From CAYVAP01 sp964343195 (GTDB taxonomy: Bacteria; Bacteroidota; Bacteroidia; J057), in assembly GCA_964343195.1 (NCBI GenBank), contig CAYFIR010000084.1, forward strand, positions 1-30,219: 30,219 nt of DNA, given 5' to 3'. Below are positions 23,202 to 30,219 of the stretch, in pieces (within the stretch, counting starts at the first letter, position 1; every line of letters begins with the position of its first letter). Position numbers and translations under genes: made by a program. The notes below the pieces were generated by a model that did no database searches, was not told the DNA's origin, and saw only the letters and a list, made by a program, of their open reading frames with translations.

Positions 23202-23279
23202 AAATGGCAAGCACAACGTGAAAGGATTGGCAAATAGCCTATAGGCTGCTTGGACTTTTCCTTTACGGGTCAAACTTGT

Positions 23280-23400
23280 CTTTTAACGACCTGTGCCGAG
23301 CGAAGTCGAAGTATTAGCCGAAGGGTATGAAAGACTCAAGCGGTGATTTGCCTCCATGTCCTCATATACTTCATTCCGTCCGACTACTTAACAGGAATTA
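23280..23400. repeat. Third copy of the intergenic repeat family, partial
   Basis: The segment contains GCCGAGCGAAGTCGAAG, then CCGAAGGGTATGAAAGACTCAAGC and CTCATATACTTCATTCC. It is related to the core and right flank of the element at 12190-12275. It sits in the 234-nt gap between the sensor kinase and the membrane protein, which shows nothing else. Confidence 0.4.
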
Positions 23401-23435
23401 GCGATCTCATTGAATGGGAGGACCGTCAGAGAAGC

Positions 23436-23777
23436 CTATGGCCGCTGCTCACTTTCTTCTTCCCCGATCTGCTGGATAATGTCTTCTTCCCGTCGCTGTT
23501 TGTTCTCCCAATTACGCTTGAGTAGGCTGTACAGCCCCCAGCATGCCAGCAGCCCAAATGGCAACGCCATGAAGCTAAGTCCGATGTCGCCAATGTTATC
23601 GCTGGAATATGGCGTGATCAGTTCCATAATGATGGCCACGATGATTCCCCCAACGAAGGTCCCGACATAGTAAGAGGCCACTCCAAGGATGGCAAATCCC
23701 CAGCGGCTTTTCTGGTGATCCTCGGCGAGGTGGTAAAAATAGCGACCAATGAAGTAAATCAGTAATAATCCGATCAT
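23436..23777 (-). CDS. Small integral membrane protein
   Basis: A 113-aa protein of unknown family with three hydrophobic helices: about 1-15 (MIGLLLIYFIGRYFYHL), 24-52 (WGFAILGVASYYVGTFVGGIIVAIIMEL) and 65-86 (LSFMALPFGLLACWGLYSLL). A charged Glu/Arg-rich cytoplasmic tail follows. The pattern occurs in Bacteroidota hypothetical membrane proteins. It is convergent with the sensor kinase and divergent from the gene at 23949; no functional link is evident. Confidence 0.65.
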   Translation of the reverse strand: MIGLLLIYFIGRYFYHLAEDHQKSRWGFAILGVASYYVGTFVGGIIVAIIMELITPYSSDNIGDIGLSFMALPFGLLACWGLYSLLKRNWENKQRREEDIIQQIGEEESEQRP

Positions 23778-23948
23778 GTTGGTTGTGTTGAAAGGTGGGA
23801 GAAATGGAACAATGGCTTCCTTCCATTTGACAAGTTATTCACTTTTTTGAAATGGAAAAGAGTCGAATTGTGTTTTTTTCAGGATTTTGGGCTTCCTGGT
23901 TTATGGAAAAACTGATCTGACTTCATCTGATGAGCAAACCAAAGTATC

Positions 23949-24719
23949 ATGCGTACCCTCATCCGATTTACCCTGCTCCTGGCTCTTTGTGGCATGGCTT
24001 GGCTTAGCTACCACCGTCTGTTTCCTCCCGAGCCGATAAGGTTTGAGTTCCCAGAGCTAGAGCCACAGAGTTTGCCGAGGGTAAGCCTTCCCTTGTATCA
24101 AAAGGGGGAGCAAGTGCCAGATTTTAACAGGCAACACGGTCTTCCAAATTTGCTGGAGGTTGTTCAGGTCCGGCCCTCCGATATCCTGGGATATGAATAT
24201 CTGGAGTATCCCATTTTCTATCTGGGGCCGACTGTTACAAGCGGCTATTTACACCTCGACGATCCCATTATACCCGACCTCAGAGTTTGGGGAGATCCAG
24301 CCCAAAACGGATCATTTACCGAGTATCCCAGGTGGGATAAGTGGGAAAAAATCGAATCAGATAGCCTGGAGCTAATCGTAGATACGACCCAGGTACTAAA
24401 GATTCTCAAACAAGGAAGGTTCCTCCAACCCTGCTATCCTGTATTCGTCAAAAATACCAGCCACCATGCTCTTCCAATTGGGTACAAGGCCCAGGTTCTC
24501 TTGCTGGACTGCCATGCCCTGGATGCCGAAAGTGTTGCCACCCACCTGTATCCCCGGAAAGTTCATACTTGTGGAAGATGGCGGACGATCTGGCTCCCAC
24601 CCCAGCACATGGCCGTCACCACCATCCCGGTATTTCAGTCAGATTATTTCAAACGCTACTACCTGAGTACCAGCTACGATCCCTGCGATGAATCGGTGCC
24701 TCGTTCCAATCTGTTTTGA
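23949..24719 (+). CDS. Membrane-anchored hypothetical protein
   Basis: A 256-aa protein with an N-terminal hydrophobic helix (about 5-22, IRFTLLLALCGMAWLSYHRLF) that anchors or exports it; there is no lipobox in the usual place. The rest is predicted to be mainly beta structure with many Pro and aromatic residues. There are four Cys in the C-terminal third (near 164, 191, 210 and 246) that could form disulfides. I recognise no family. It ends 60 nt before the J-domain gene on the same strand. A 14-bp palindrome GTTTTGATCAAAAC at 24713-24726 overlaps its stop codon. Confidence 0.65.
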   Translation: MRTLIRFTLLLALCGMAWLSYHRLFPPEPIRFEFPELEPQSLPRVSLPLYQKGEQVPDFNRQHGLPNLLEVVQVRPSDILGYEYLEYPIFYLGPTVTSGYLHLDDPIIPDLRVWGDPAQNGSFTEYPRWDKWEKIESDSLELIVDTTQVLKILKQGRFLQPCYPVFVKNTSHHALPIGYKAQVLLLDCHALDAESVATHLYPRKVHTCGRWRTIWLPPQHMAVTTIPVFQSDYFKRYYLSTSYDPCDESVPRSNLF

Positions 24720-24726
24720 TCAAAAC
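24713..24726. promoter_or_regulatory. 14-bp perfect palindrome before the J-domain gene
   Basis: GTTTTGATCAAAAC overlaps the TGA at 24717-24719 and lies 54 nt before the next start. With no loop it is a poor terminator hairpin and better fits a protein-binding site, though chance is possible. Confidence 0.25.
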
Positions 24727-24779
24727 TTTATGGTAGATGCTTTGGGGCTTTTAAGAGCAATTCTGATATTCGCTCACTT

Positions 24780-26486
24780 ATGAGCCAAGTCGAAAAAACC
24801 AACGAAGCACGTCAGAAAGAACTCCAGATCAAGGAGCTAGAGACTGCCGTCAAGAAAAAGCGCACCACCATCAAACGACTTCGCACCCGGCTGGAAAACC
24901 TCAAGAAGGATATCCGCGCCATGCAGCAAAAGATGGGCAGTGCCGCCATGGATGCCATAGAGAAGACCGTGAAATTGCAGCAGGAAATGGCAGAGGTCAT
25001 GGAAAAACTGCTCAAGCATAAAAAGATCAAACTCACGCCAGAGCAGCGTGCGATCGCGGAGGATATGCTGGAGCAATTTCGGGGAGCCGATGATCCAGAG
25101 GAGCAGGCAACCCTCGAAGATGCCTGGGAACAAATGAATTCCGGGCCAGAAGGATTTGACTACGAGGAAGACGCCCGGTCGGCGGATGCCTTTGCGGAGT
25201 TTCGTCCAGAACCAAGCGCAGAAGAGAAGCGCGACATCCGCAAGGTATATCTCAAGCTCTCACAGGCATTCCACCCCGATATGGCCCGCAATGATGCAGA
25301 CCGCGAGCTATACCACCGCCGCATGCAGCAAATTTCTGCCGCCTATCAGCAGCATGACATTGAGGCTCTGCTGCGGTTGGAGCAGCAGTTCTTGGGGGAT
25401 GAATTCGAAGATTCTGAAGAAGCCTCTGGCCCCAATCTCCTCGACGACAAGATCGCCCGACTGGAGCGGGAGTTGAGCTTCCTGGAGAGTCAGGCTGACC
25501 GCCTCAGCGTCGAAATCAAGGACATCCGCCAGTCCGATTCCGGACAGGCCCTCACCGACTACGACCGTAGTGAACGTGGTGGATATGGCCTAAATCAGCA
25601 AATGGCCATGATGGATGAGGCTTTTGAGGGGCTTGAAAGATCCAGGCAGGTCTTCGAAGATGCCTTGAAAAAAGGCAAGGTAACTCCCGAACTTGCCAGA
25701 GAACTGGAACCGGAAGTTACTCTGGAAGACATGCTCATGGACATGATGGGTAGCATGTTTGATGACGATGACGATGACATCCCATTTGCCTACGGGGATT
25801 GGGTCATGTACCAACCCCGAAAAGGCAATGAATCCATCCAGATAAGCCCCAAAACCAAAGGTTTTGTAATCGAAACTTACCAGTTGGATGATTTTTCCTG
25901 GGTCTGTGATGTACTGGTCGAGGCTCAGGCCTATCGTGCTATGAGTGACGAAGGATGGGAGGACATGGTCGTGGATCGTCCATATTATCCATTCATCACC
26001 ATTCCAACCGAGGACCTAAAGCCCTCCCAAAAGAGGTTTGATGCGGAGGAAAGCATGGCGGTCGCGCGGAAGTCCCTGCTCGACTACCTGTTCAGGACCC
26101 GCCCATTCTCCGACGATGCCAGGAGGCTACTCCCCAAAGTCCTATCCATGAGCCCGTCAGACTCTGATGTAACCAACTGGAAGCTGTACTTCCAGCATCA
26201 CCCTCTGCCTAAAGGAGTACAAGTCACCGTAGGCCCCAATCCATGGCCCCACATGCCAGAAGGAACGGAAGCGAAGCTCGTCGATGCGCTGTCATTCGAG
26301 GAATTGGAAGGGTTGATAGTAGGAGTTAAAGTAGGGCGTAAACGACCTGTTCCCTTTGCCGTGCGCTTTTTGAACCTCGTCGATGGCCCTCCAGAGGGAG
26401 TCAGGATTCTTTCTGTGTACCAGGAGTGGGCTGAATATCGGCTACCGGAAGACGTTGAGGATTCGGAGTATTGGGGGTTGCGTTGA
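24780..26486 (+). CDS. J-domain protein with N-terminal coiled coil
   Basis: A 568-aa acidic cytoplasmic protein. Residues 1-80 are a strong Lys/Glu-rich coiled coil. Residues about 147-205 resemble a DnaJ domain: EEKRDIRKVYLKLSQAFHPD with the essential His-Pro-Asp at 165-167, then the helix YHRRMQQISAAYQQ. J-domains stimulate Hsp70 ATPase activity. A second coiled coil spans 220-252. An Asp run (328-333) precedes a beta-rich domain at about 335-415 (YGDWVMYQPRKGN, GFVIETYQLDDFSW). The C-terminal ~130 residues are unrecognised. It lacks the Gly/Phe and zinc-finger regions of DnaJ, so it is a specialised co-chaperone (class C-like). The J-domain sits between two coiled coils, suggesting self-assembly or client binding (inference). 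Confidence 0.8.
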   Translation: MSQVEKTNEARQKELQIKELETAVKKKRTTIKRLRTRLENLKKDIRAMQQKMGSAAMDAIEKTVKLQQEMAEVMEKLLKHKKIKLTPEQRAIAEDMLEQFRGADDPEEQATLEDAWEQMNSGPEGFDYEEDARSADAFAEFRPEPSAEEKRDIRKVYLKLSQAFHPDMARNDADRELYHRRMQQISAAYQQHDIEALLRLEQQFLGDEFEDSEEASGPNLLDDKIARLERELSFLESQADRLSVEIKDIRQSDSGQALTDYDRSERGGYGLNQQMAMMDEAFEGLERSRQVFEDALKKGKVTPELARELEPEVTLEDMLMDMMGSMFDDDDDDIPFAYGDWVMYQPRKGNESIQISPKTKGFVIETYQLDDFSWVCDVLVEAQAYRAMSDEGWEDMVVDRPYYPFITIPTEDLKPSQKRFDAEESMAVARKSLLDYLFRTRPFSDDARRLLPKVLSMSPSDSDVTNWKLYFQHHPLPKGVQVTVGPNPWPHMPEGTEAKLVDALSFEELEGLIVGVKVGRKRPVPFAVRFLNLVDGPPEGVRILSVYQEWAEYRLPEDVEDSEYWGLR

Positions 26487-26607
26487 TACCTAAAACGGGT
26501 TCCGTCGGGCTTCCATATCCGATGGGTCCACTCTGAAAGGCGGGCTGGAATCCCGAAAACTACCAGAGTCGACGTTTGCTGACGTCGATTAACCAAGAGA
26601 GAAACAA

Positions 26608-26632
26608 AAGCCCCGCCATCTGACAGGGGCTT
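26608..26632 (-). terminator. Terminator of the Cys-rich membrane gene
   Basis: AAGCCCC (26608-26614) and GGGGCTT (26626-26632) form a 7-bp stem, followed leftwards by TTTTGTTTC. It is 19 nt past the stop at 26651. A second hairpin, TCGACG-(8 nt)-CGTCGA at 26569-26588, lies between it and the convergent J-domain gene. Confidence 0.6.
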
Positions 26633-26650
26633 CATATTTGAATCCTGGGA

Positions 26651-27052
26651 TCAGTTCGGCCATTGGCCATTCACCCTCACGCACTTGAGTTGCCCGAGCA
26701 CATCCGTTTGATCAGCAGCACATCCTCCTGACTTACAGACATTTGCCCCACATCTTCTTTGCGAAAGTAAAACACCCCCCCAGTAGAAAAGGACGACTAA
26801 TCCTACTACAAAACTGAGGAGCAGTAGCATCAAAAACCAATACACAATTGGATGGAGATTCCAGACATCCAGGCAGTGTGTCAATAGCAACGTCGATAAT
26901 CGGTTGAACCAATAAGTTTCGCCAGTCTGCCGACTTTCCAACTGGGCAAATACAACGAAATCCGCTCCGATCAGAGCCACCGTTCCTTTTTTCACACGAA
27001 TATTCCGATTCGAACAAACATAATTGGGGCAGACAGCGTAAAGAGTAACCAT
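26651..27052 (-). CDS. Cys-rich single-pass membrane protein, hypothetical
   Basis: From the ATG at 27052 this is 133 aa (a GTG at 27076 would add 8). It has two Cys near the N-terminus (CPNYVC), a long hydrophobic helix at about 68-96 (YWFLMLLLLSFVVGLVVLFYWGGVLL), and a Cys-rich C-terminus (CGANVCKSGGC, then LKCVRVNG). The Cys pairs could bind metal or form disulfides. I know no matching family. Support for a real gene is the terminator directly downstream and the tidy 43-nt divergent spacing from the DUF4419 gene. Confidence 0.5.
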   Translation of the reverse strand: MVTLYAVCPNYVCSNRNIRVKKGTVALIGADFVVFAQLESRQTGETYWFNRLSTLLLTHCLDVWNLHPIVYWFLMLLLLSFVVGLVVLFYWGGVLLSQRRCGANVCKSGGCAADQTDVLGQLKCVRVNGQWPN

Positions 27053-27095
27053 CGTAAGATCCCCTATCCCTGTCACTACCTATCCAAATACTTTT

Positions 27096-28631
27096 ATGCT
27101 AAAAGCCAGACCCACGAAGTCTGTTTCTTCACGTATTACTTTTGAATTAGAGCCAGTAGAGCCCGCCGAGAACCTCCTGTACACACACTCCGTCGCAGAA
27201 ATCGTTGATCGCCATTTCTCCGGAGCCACTCAGTACAGGTTTCCAGTGGATGAACTGGTATCCCATGCGTCTCCAGTCTTTCTGTCGATGCTCTACCGGG
27301 CGTGGTCAGATCACAGACCCATTGTGATCGATCCCGATATGATCTGGCTCGTCATCTGCCAGGGGTTTTCGGCCCATGTACATGCCAATGCTCATGAATT
27401 ACGCTCCCTGGTCATGCAACCAGGTCATGATGGCGGCATTTCCGTTACACTTCCTGCTGCGCCAAAAGGTGCTCCGCTGCAGGAAGAATGGATATTCGCG
27501 CTCTTTGAGGAGAATATCCGCGCTGCGGTCAAACCCGAACTGGTAAATACGCTGCTCACCAGCTTTTCTACCACCACCCCGACGATTCAAACCGCCAGTC
27601 TCGTGACCCTTATGGCGACCATGGACGTATTTCTGCAATATCACATCGACCGTCCGATATGTGGAATCACCCATGTCACGCTTGAGGGAAGTAAATCTGA
27701 TTGGGAGAAAATAGAAGCCAGTACCCGCGACCTTCGGGGTTATGGGCTGGATGACTGGATTGAGCAGCTATTGCCCATTCTCGGCAAATTTACCGAGACG
27801 GCAGCAGGAAGCATTGACATTGATTTCTGGCGGGGAATTTTCAAGGTGTATGACCCCGATCCATGGCCGGAACCAGCACCCGGTAGCCGCGGACGCCGAC
27901 GCCGAAAGAGTCCTTATGACAAAAAGGACCAGATTGACGGCTGGGTTACGACTTTTTATCCCTACAACAAGGATGGAACCCGTCGCAATGCTGGCCCCAT
28001 TCGGCTTAAAAGCCTGGATCGTTTGCCCTCCGACATGCTCAAAACTCCCGTTACCATGGATGTTTTGTCTGCTGATGGATCACAGCCCCTGGAAAAACAG
28101 CATTTTTACTTCCACGCTGGTTTCCTGGGTTCCGAGCAGGACCCTGATACCATGGCGCTGAAGCCCGTCATCGGCTGGATCATAGAGCCTAACCCGGAGG
28201 CGAAGGCGTTCCCTGACCAGGCGAATAACATGACCTTCCGGAACTTAACGAAGTTCCCCCAGGACCTACTGGAACGGATGACTTTGAAGAAGTGGCCGGA
28301 AGAATTCTGCACCGCCTTTCCTGAATATCGGAACTTTTCCTATCGGGAGGGACTGGAATTCTATCATATGGCTAAAGGGCCTGAGCATGAGCAAATCAGG
28401 GAGTTACTGTTGAAGCATCGCAAAGAGCTGCCACGGGTTGACGTCAGGTATTTGCGCCTGCATTTTACTGGAAAAATTGACATCCCGGATGAACTAGCCG
28501 GCAACTGGCTCCTGTCCAGGCTATACCTGGAAGGAGAGATTTCCGAGTCTGAAATCGAACGAATCAGGCGGCTGCTTCCCTGCACCACCATTGAGGTAAA
28601 TGGGGTAGAATATCCCGATTATGACTGTTGA
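27096..28631 (+). CDS. DUF4419 domain-containing protein
   Basis: A 511-aa soluble protein matching DUF4419 along most of its length. The hallmark is IDPDMIWLVICQGFSAHVHANAHELR at about 78-103, preceded by HRPIV. Later come a TSFSTTTPTIQTAS stretch near 155, GITHVTLEGSKSDWEKIEASTRDL near 195-215, a DIDFW motif near 245, and GWVTTFYPY near 285. There is no signal peptide. DUF4419 proteins are known from fungi and bacteria, and their function is not established. It is not obviously in an operon: the next gene starts 149 nt later. That gap holds nothing I recognise apart from a TATATTTA box one base off the -7 consensus near 28747-28754. Confidence 0.9.
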   Translation: MLKARPTKSVSSRITFELEPVEPAENLLYTHSVAEIVDRHFSGATQYRFPVDELVSHASPVFLSMLYRAWSDHRPIVIDPDMIWLVICQGFSAHVHANAHELRSLVMQPGHDGGISVTLPAAPKGAPLQEEWIFALFEENIRAAVKPELVNTLLTSFSTTTPTIQTASLVTLMATMDVFLQYHIDRPICGITHVTLEGSKSDWEKIEASTRDLRGYGLDDWIEQLLPILGKFTETAAGSIDIDFWRGIFKVYDPDPWPEPAPGSRGRRRRKSPYDKKDQIDGWVTTFYPYNKDGTRRNAGPIRLKSLDRLPSDMLKTPVTMDVLSADGSQPLEKQHFYFHAGFLGSEQDPDTMALKPVIGWIIEPNPEAKAFPDQANNMTFRNLTKFPQDLLERMTLKKWPEEFCTAFPEYRNFSYREGLEFYHMAKGPEHEQIRELLLKHRKELPRVDVRYLRLHFTGKIDIPDELAGNWLLSRLYLEGEISESEIERIRRLLPCTTIEVNGVEYPDYDC

Positions 28632-28780
28632 GGAATCGCTCCGCTGGGTTTTAGGACTCGGGGGGCGGTTTGTTTTATCGGCTCTGGTTGAAAGAGAACA
28701 ATAAGGAAATTCCCAAGTATTCCTTCTCACCCTCAATTACTGTCTCGTATATTTAGAAATAACATCAAGAACGCCTTTAC

Positions 28781-28990
28781 ATGAACTGGCAAGCAAATAT
28801 AACCACCAACCCCGAAGTCCTCTATGGGAGGCCTATAATCAAGGGGACGCGAATTCCCATCGACCTACTACTGGAGGAACTATCTACAGGAGAAACATTC
28901 GAAGGGCTGATGGCGGCTTACCCGACGTTGAAGCATGTGGATTTACTTGAAGTGGAAAAGATGGTAACCGAAGGAGTATGGATCAAGTAA
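28781..28990 (+). CDS. DUF433 domain protein
   Basis: A 69-aa protein. Residues 3-45 fit DUF433: ITTNPEVLYGRPIIKGTRIPIDLLLEEL with the near-invariant GRPIIKGTRIP, then ETFEGLMAAYPTL. DUF433 proteins are small winged-helix-like proteins often found as antitoxin partners of DUF5615/PIN-like toxins. The usual C-terminal helix (pattern T..D...AL.YA) is replaced here by HVDLLEVEKMVTEGVWIK, so the C-terminus is divergent. The last 13 nt overlap the start of the xisI-like gene, which indicates translational coupling. No DUF5615 toxin is visible. Confidence 0.88.
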   Translation: MNWQANITTNPEVLYGRPIIKGTRIPIDLLLEELSTGETFEGLMAAYPTLKHVDLLEVEKMVTEGVWIK

Positions 28991-29319
28991 CCCGCTACAA
29001 ACAGATCGCTAAAGAGATTGCCATCGAGACGGGGAAGCTCGGTGAGCGCCCCGATAACCCAGTGCAGACCCAGTTCATTCTGGATGACGAGCGCGGCCAC
29101 TACCTGCTCTACTTCAACGGCTGGCGCGGCGAAAAACGCACCTATGGTAGCTACCTACACCTCGAAGTAACGGAGGCTGGCAAGGTGTACCTCCACCACG
29201 ATGGCACTGACCTGGTTATCGCCCAGCAATTGATGGACAGAGGCATTCCCAAAGAACATATCGTGCTGGCTTGGCAGGCACCCGTCAAGCGGGGGGACAT
29301 GGGGTTTGCGATGGGGTGA
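28978..29319 (+). CDS. xisI: XisI family protein
   Basis: A 113-aa protein close to the usual XisI size (about 111 aa). Landmarks are VTRYKQIAKEIAIE at the start, the core FILDDERGHYLLYFNGW at 33-49 followed by YGSYLHLEV, DGTDLVIAQQL at 75-85, and GIPKEHIVLAW at 89-99. XisI was named in cyanobacteria as a factor controlling excision of the fdxN element, and is normally encoded next to XisH, an endonuclease-fold protein. No XisH is seen within the window. Instead the start overlaps the DUF433 gene. The TGA stop lies within a run of G-tracts, and a G/C-run terminator-like structure follows. Base composition is GC-rich compared with the AT-rich DNA downstream. Confidence 0.9.
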   Translation: MDQVTRYKQIAKEIAIETGKLGERPDNPVQTQFILDDERGHYLLYFNGWRGEKRTYGSYLHLEVTEAGKVYLHHDGTDLVIAQQLMDRGIPKEHIVLAWQAPVKRGDMGFAMG

Positions 29320-29380
29320 GGGGGGACGGGGGCAGGGGGCTTATCCTAGGCAGGCAACGTTGGCCATTCTCCCCCCTTTT
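29313..29380 (+). terminator. G-tract/C-tract terminator with G-quadruplex motif
   Basis: Four G-runs (29313-29316, 29320-29325, 29328-29332, 29335-29339) with loops TGA, AC and CA fit a G-quadruplex pattern. They can also pair with the six C at 29371-29376, which are followed by TTTT, giving an intrinsic-terminator-like structure after xisI. The xisI stop codon is the first loop. Confidence 0.5.
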
Positions 29381-29382
29381 GA

Positions 29383-29541
29383 GTACCTTTCAACATAAAA
29401 ACCATTCACCTCCAAGTAGGCGATGTCTCCTACTACGGCCTGCAAGCCATCACCCAGCGCTTGCAGCGGCAGTTGGAGCAATTACAGCTCTTGGCCCAGA
29501 ATTTCGAAACAGCTACTCGCGCCGAAGGCTTGGACTGTTAG
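29383..29541 (+). pseudogene. ORF remnant without a start codon
   Basis: An open frame of 52 codons ends in TAG at 29539-29541 and reads like real protein: IKTIHLQVGDVSYYGL, then Q/L/R-rich helical sequence ending RAEGLDC. Codon choice is GC-rich like the xisI gene. A TGA lies just upstream at 29380-29382 and there is no ATG or GTG in frame, so it looks like the 3' end of a decayed gene. A rare start (TTG at 29461) would leave only 26 residues. The family is not recognised. Confidence 0.35.
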
Positions 29542-29643
29542 ACGGTATGGGAAGCAGCGTAGGGCAGGTCAAGACTTAGCAGGAGCAGAAAAGGCATTAG
29601 TCTTGAATGGACAATTGTCCTACATAATAGGCAACTAATCGTA

Positions 29644-29675
29644 TAAGTAAGGCGAACTGATGCATAAGTTACTTA
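29644..29675. promoter_or_regulatory. Inverted repeat before the interrupted gene
   Basis: TAAGTAA (29644-29650) and TTACTTA (29669-29675) are perfect inverted repeats 18 nt apart, ending one base before the ATG at 29677. A further 12-bp palindrome GGACAATTGTCC is at 29609-29620. Either could be an operator or leader stem for the downstream gene. Confidence 0.3.
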
Positions 29676-29676
29676 A

Positions 29677-30177
29677 ATGAATAACCACCAAAAACTCTCT
29701 CAATCGCTCGACAAGACCCTCAGAAACTCGGATTTACAAAACTTATCTGTAAACCTTGCCGAGGTTGCGTTAGATAGCTTTTTAAATGAAGGGGTTGCTC
29801 GAGATATTCCTATCATTGGAAGCTTAGTGGGTATCGTGAAAACCTCAGGTAGTATCAGCGATGCCATCTTCACAAAGAAGTTAATTCATTTTTTACTTCC
29901 AATTAAATAAATTTCGACTGAACGTAGGAAAAAGTTGATCCAGAAAATTGACGAGTCTAAAGAGTTCCGGATGAAAGTTGGAGATAAGTTGATTTATGTG
30001 GTAGATAGGATCGAAGACCATCACTTATCAAATCTGTTGGGGGTGGTTTTTAAGGCTGTTATGGATGAAAAAATTGATTATCGTGATTTCCTGAAAATTA
30101 CCTCGATAGCTCAAAGTTCAAATAGTATTACTTTCAATCATTTTTTAAATACTCCCTCAGAAAAACTAGTGCACTGA
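29677..30177 (+). pseudogene. Small conserved-type gene interrupted by an in-frame TAA
   Basis: Two pieces in the same frame are separated by one stop, TAA at 29908-29910. Piece 1 (77 aa) has a helical N-terminus and a hydrophobic stretch DIPIIGSLVGIVKTSGSISD, then TKKLIHFLLPIK. Piece 2, read straight on from 29911, gives ISTERRKKLIQKIDESKEF, KVGDKLIYVVDRIEDHHLSNLLG and DYRDFLKITSIAQSS. From memory the joined 166-codon frame has the layout of an unnamed family of small bacterial proteins (hydrophobic IPIIG segment, then KKLL.FL.., ER.K...KI, G..LL..LDR.dD..K..LLG..F.A). A single nonsense change explains the split; readthrough, a sequencing error or two separate genes are alternatives. The region is AT-rich relative to its left neighbour. 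Confidence 0.6.
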
Positions 30178-30219
30178 CAGATTAATTTCTTAATAAAAAG
30201 TGCTAATTTCTTCCTAATC

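Noticed and set aside
24713..24726. Terminator for the 23949 gene
   Set aside because: The palindrome has no loop and overlaps the stop codon, so hairpin formation would be weak; kept only as a possible binding site.
28781..28990. Full DUF433/DUF5615 toxin-antitoxin pair
   Set aside because: Only the DUF433 half is present; no DUF5615-like or PIN-like ORF is adjacent.
1..30219. CRISPR array, tRNA, rRNA or insertion sequence
   Set aside because: No regularly spaced direct repeats, no cloverleaf-like sequence, no rRNA-like stretch and no transposase were seen when reading both strands.

Overview
The window looks like chromosomal DNA of a marine or freshwater Bacteroidota, most likely a Saprospiria/Lewinella-type organism. 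This is inferred from several things: a T9SS/gliding (CHU_C-type) module; the conserved DUF1573 - YajC - YbbR (CdaR-like) order; lipoprotein-rich GH43/GH127 enzymes; a DUF4419 protein; the Bacteroidota-specific 'unknown' family at 12533; and a near-perfect Bacteroidota promoter (TTTG-N19-TATATTTG) upstream of the DUF1573 gene. No rRNA, tRNA, CRISPR array or insertion sequence is visible.

Region 1 (163-6802) is an L-arabinose polysaccharide locus. A minus-strand operon (lipoprotein with two GH43 modules, second GH43 lipoprotein, SDR dehydrogenase) is divergent from a plus-strand GH127 beta-L-arabinofuranosidase with a C-terminal DUF6805-like module. Region 2 (7123-11935) holds a small secreted protein divergent from a membrane-anchored winged-helix regulator, then a vanadium-haloperoxidase/PAP2-like lipoprotein and an SSS sodium:solute symporter. 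This block is bracketed by inverted copies of an intergenic repeat (about 6850-7112 and 11960-12275).

Region 3 (12533-17405) carries a conserved all-helical Bacteroidota protein of unknown function, a small secreted beta-sandwich-like protein, and an 846-aa HTH-like/PLD-like/triple beta-module protein that I could not match to a named family. Region 4 (17431-19932) is the housekeeping DUF1573-yajC-ybbR cluster, read leftwards, with a CHU_C-type lipoprotein overlapping the end of ybbR. Region 5 (20194-26486) has a 2TM protein, a GreA/GreB-like protein, a hybrid sensor histidine kinase, a membrane protein, an anchored hypothetical and a J-domain protein.

Region 6 (26651-30219) is more accessory: a Cys-rich membrane protein, DUF4419, an overlapping DUF433-XisI pair ending in a G-quadruplex-type G-run, an ORF remnant, and an AT-rich gene interrupted by one in-frame TAA. 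The best candidates for something undescribed are the 846-aa PLD-like/beta-module protein, the DUF433-XisI pair without a visible XisH, the interrupted gene at the right edge, and the promoter/terminator overlap before yajC.
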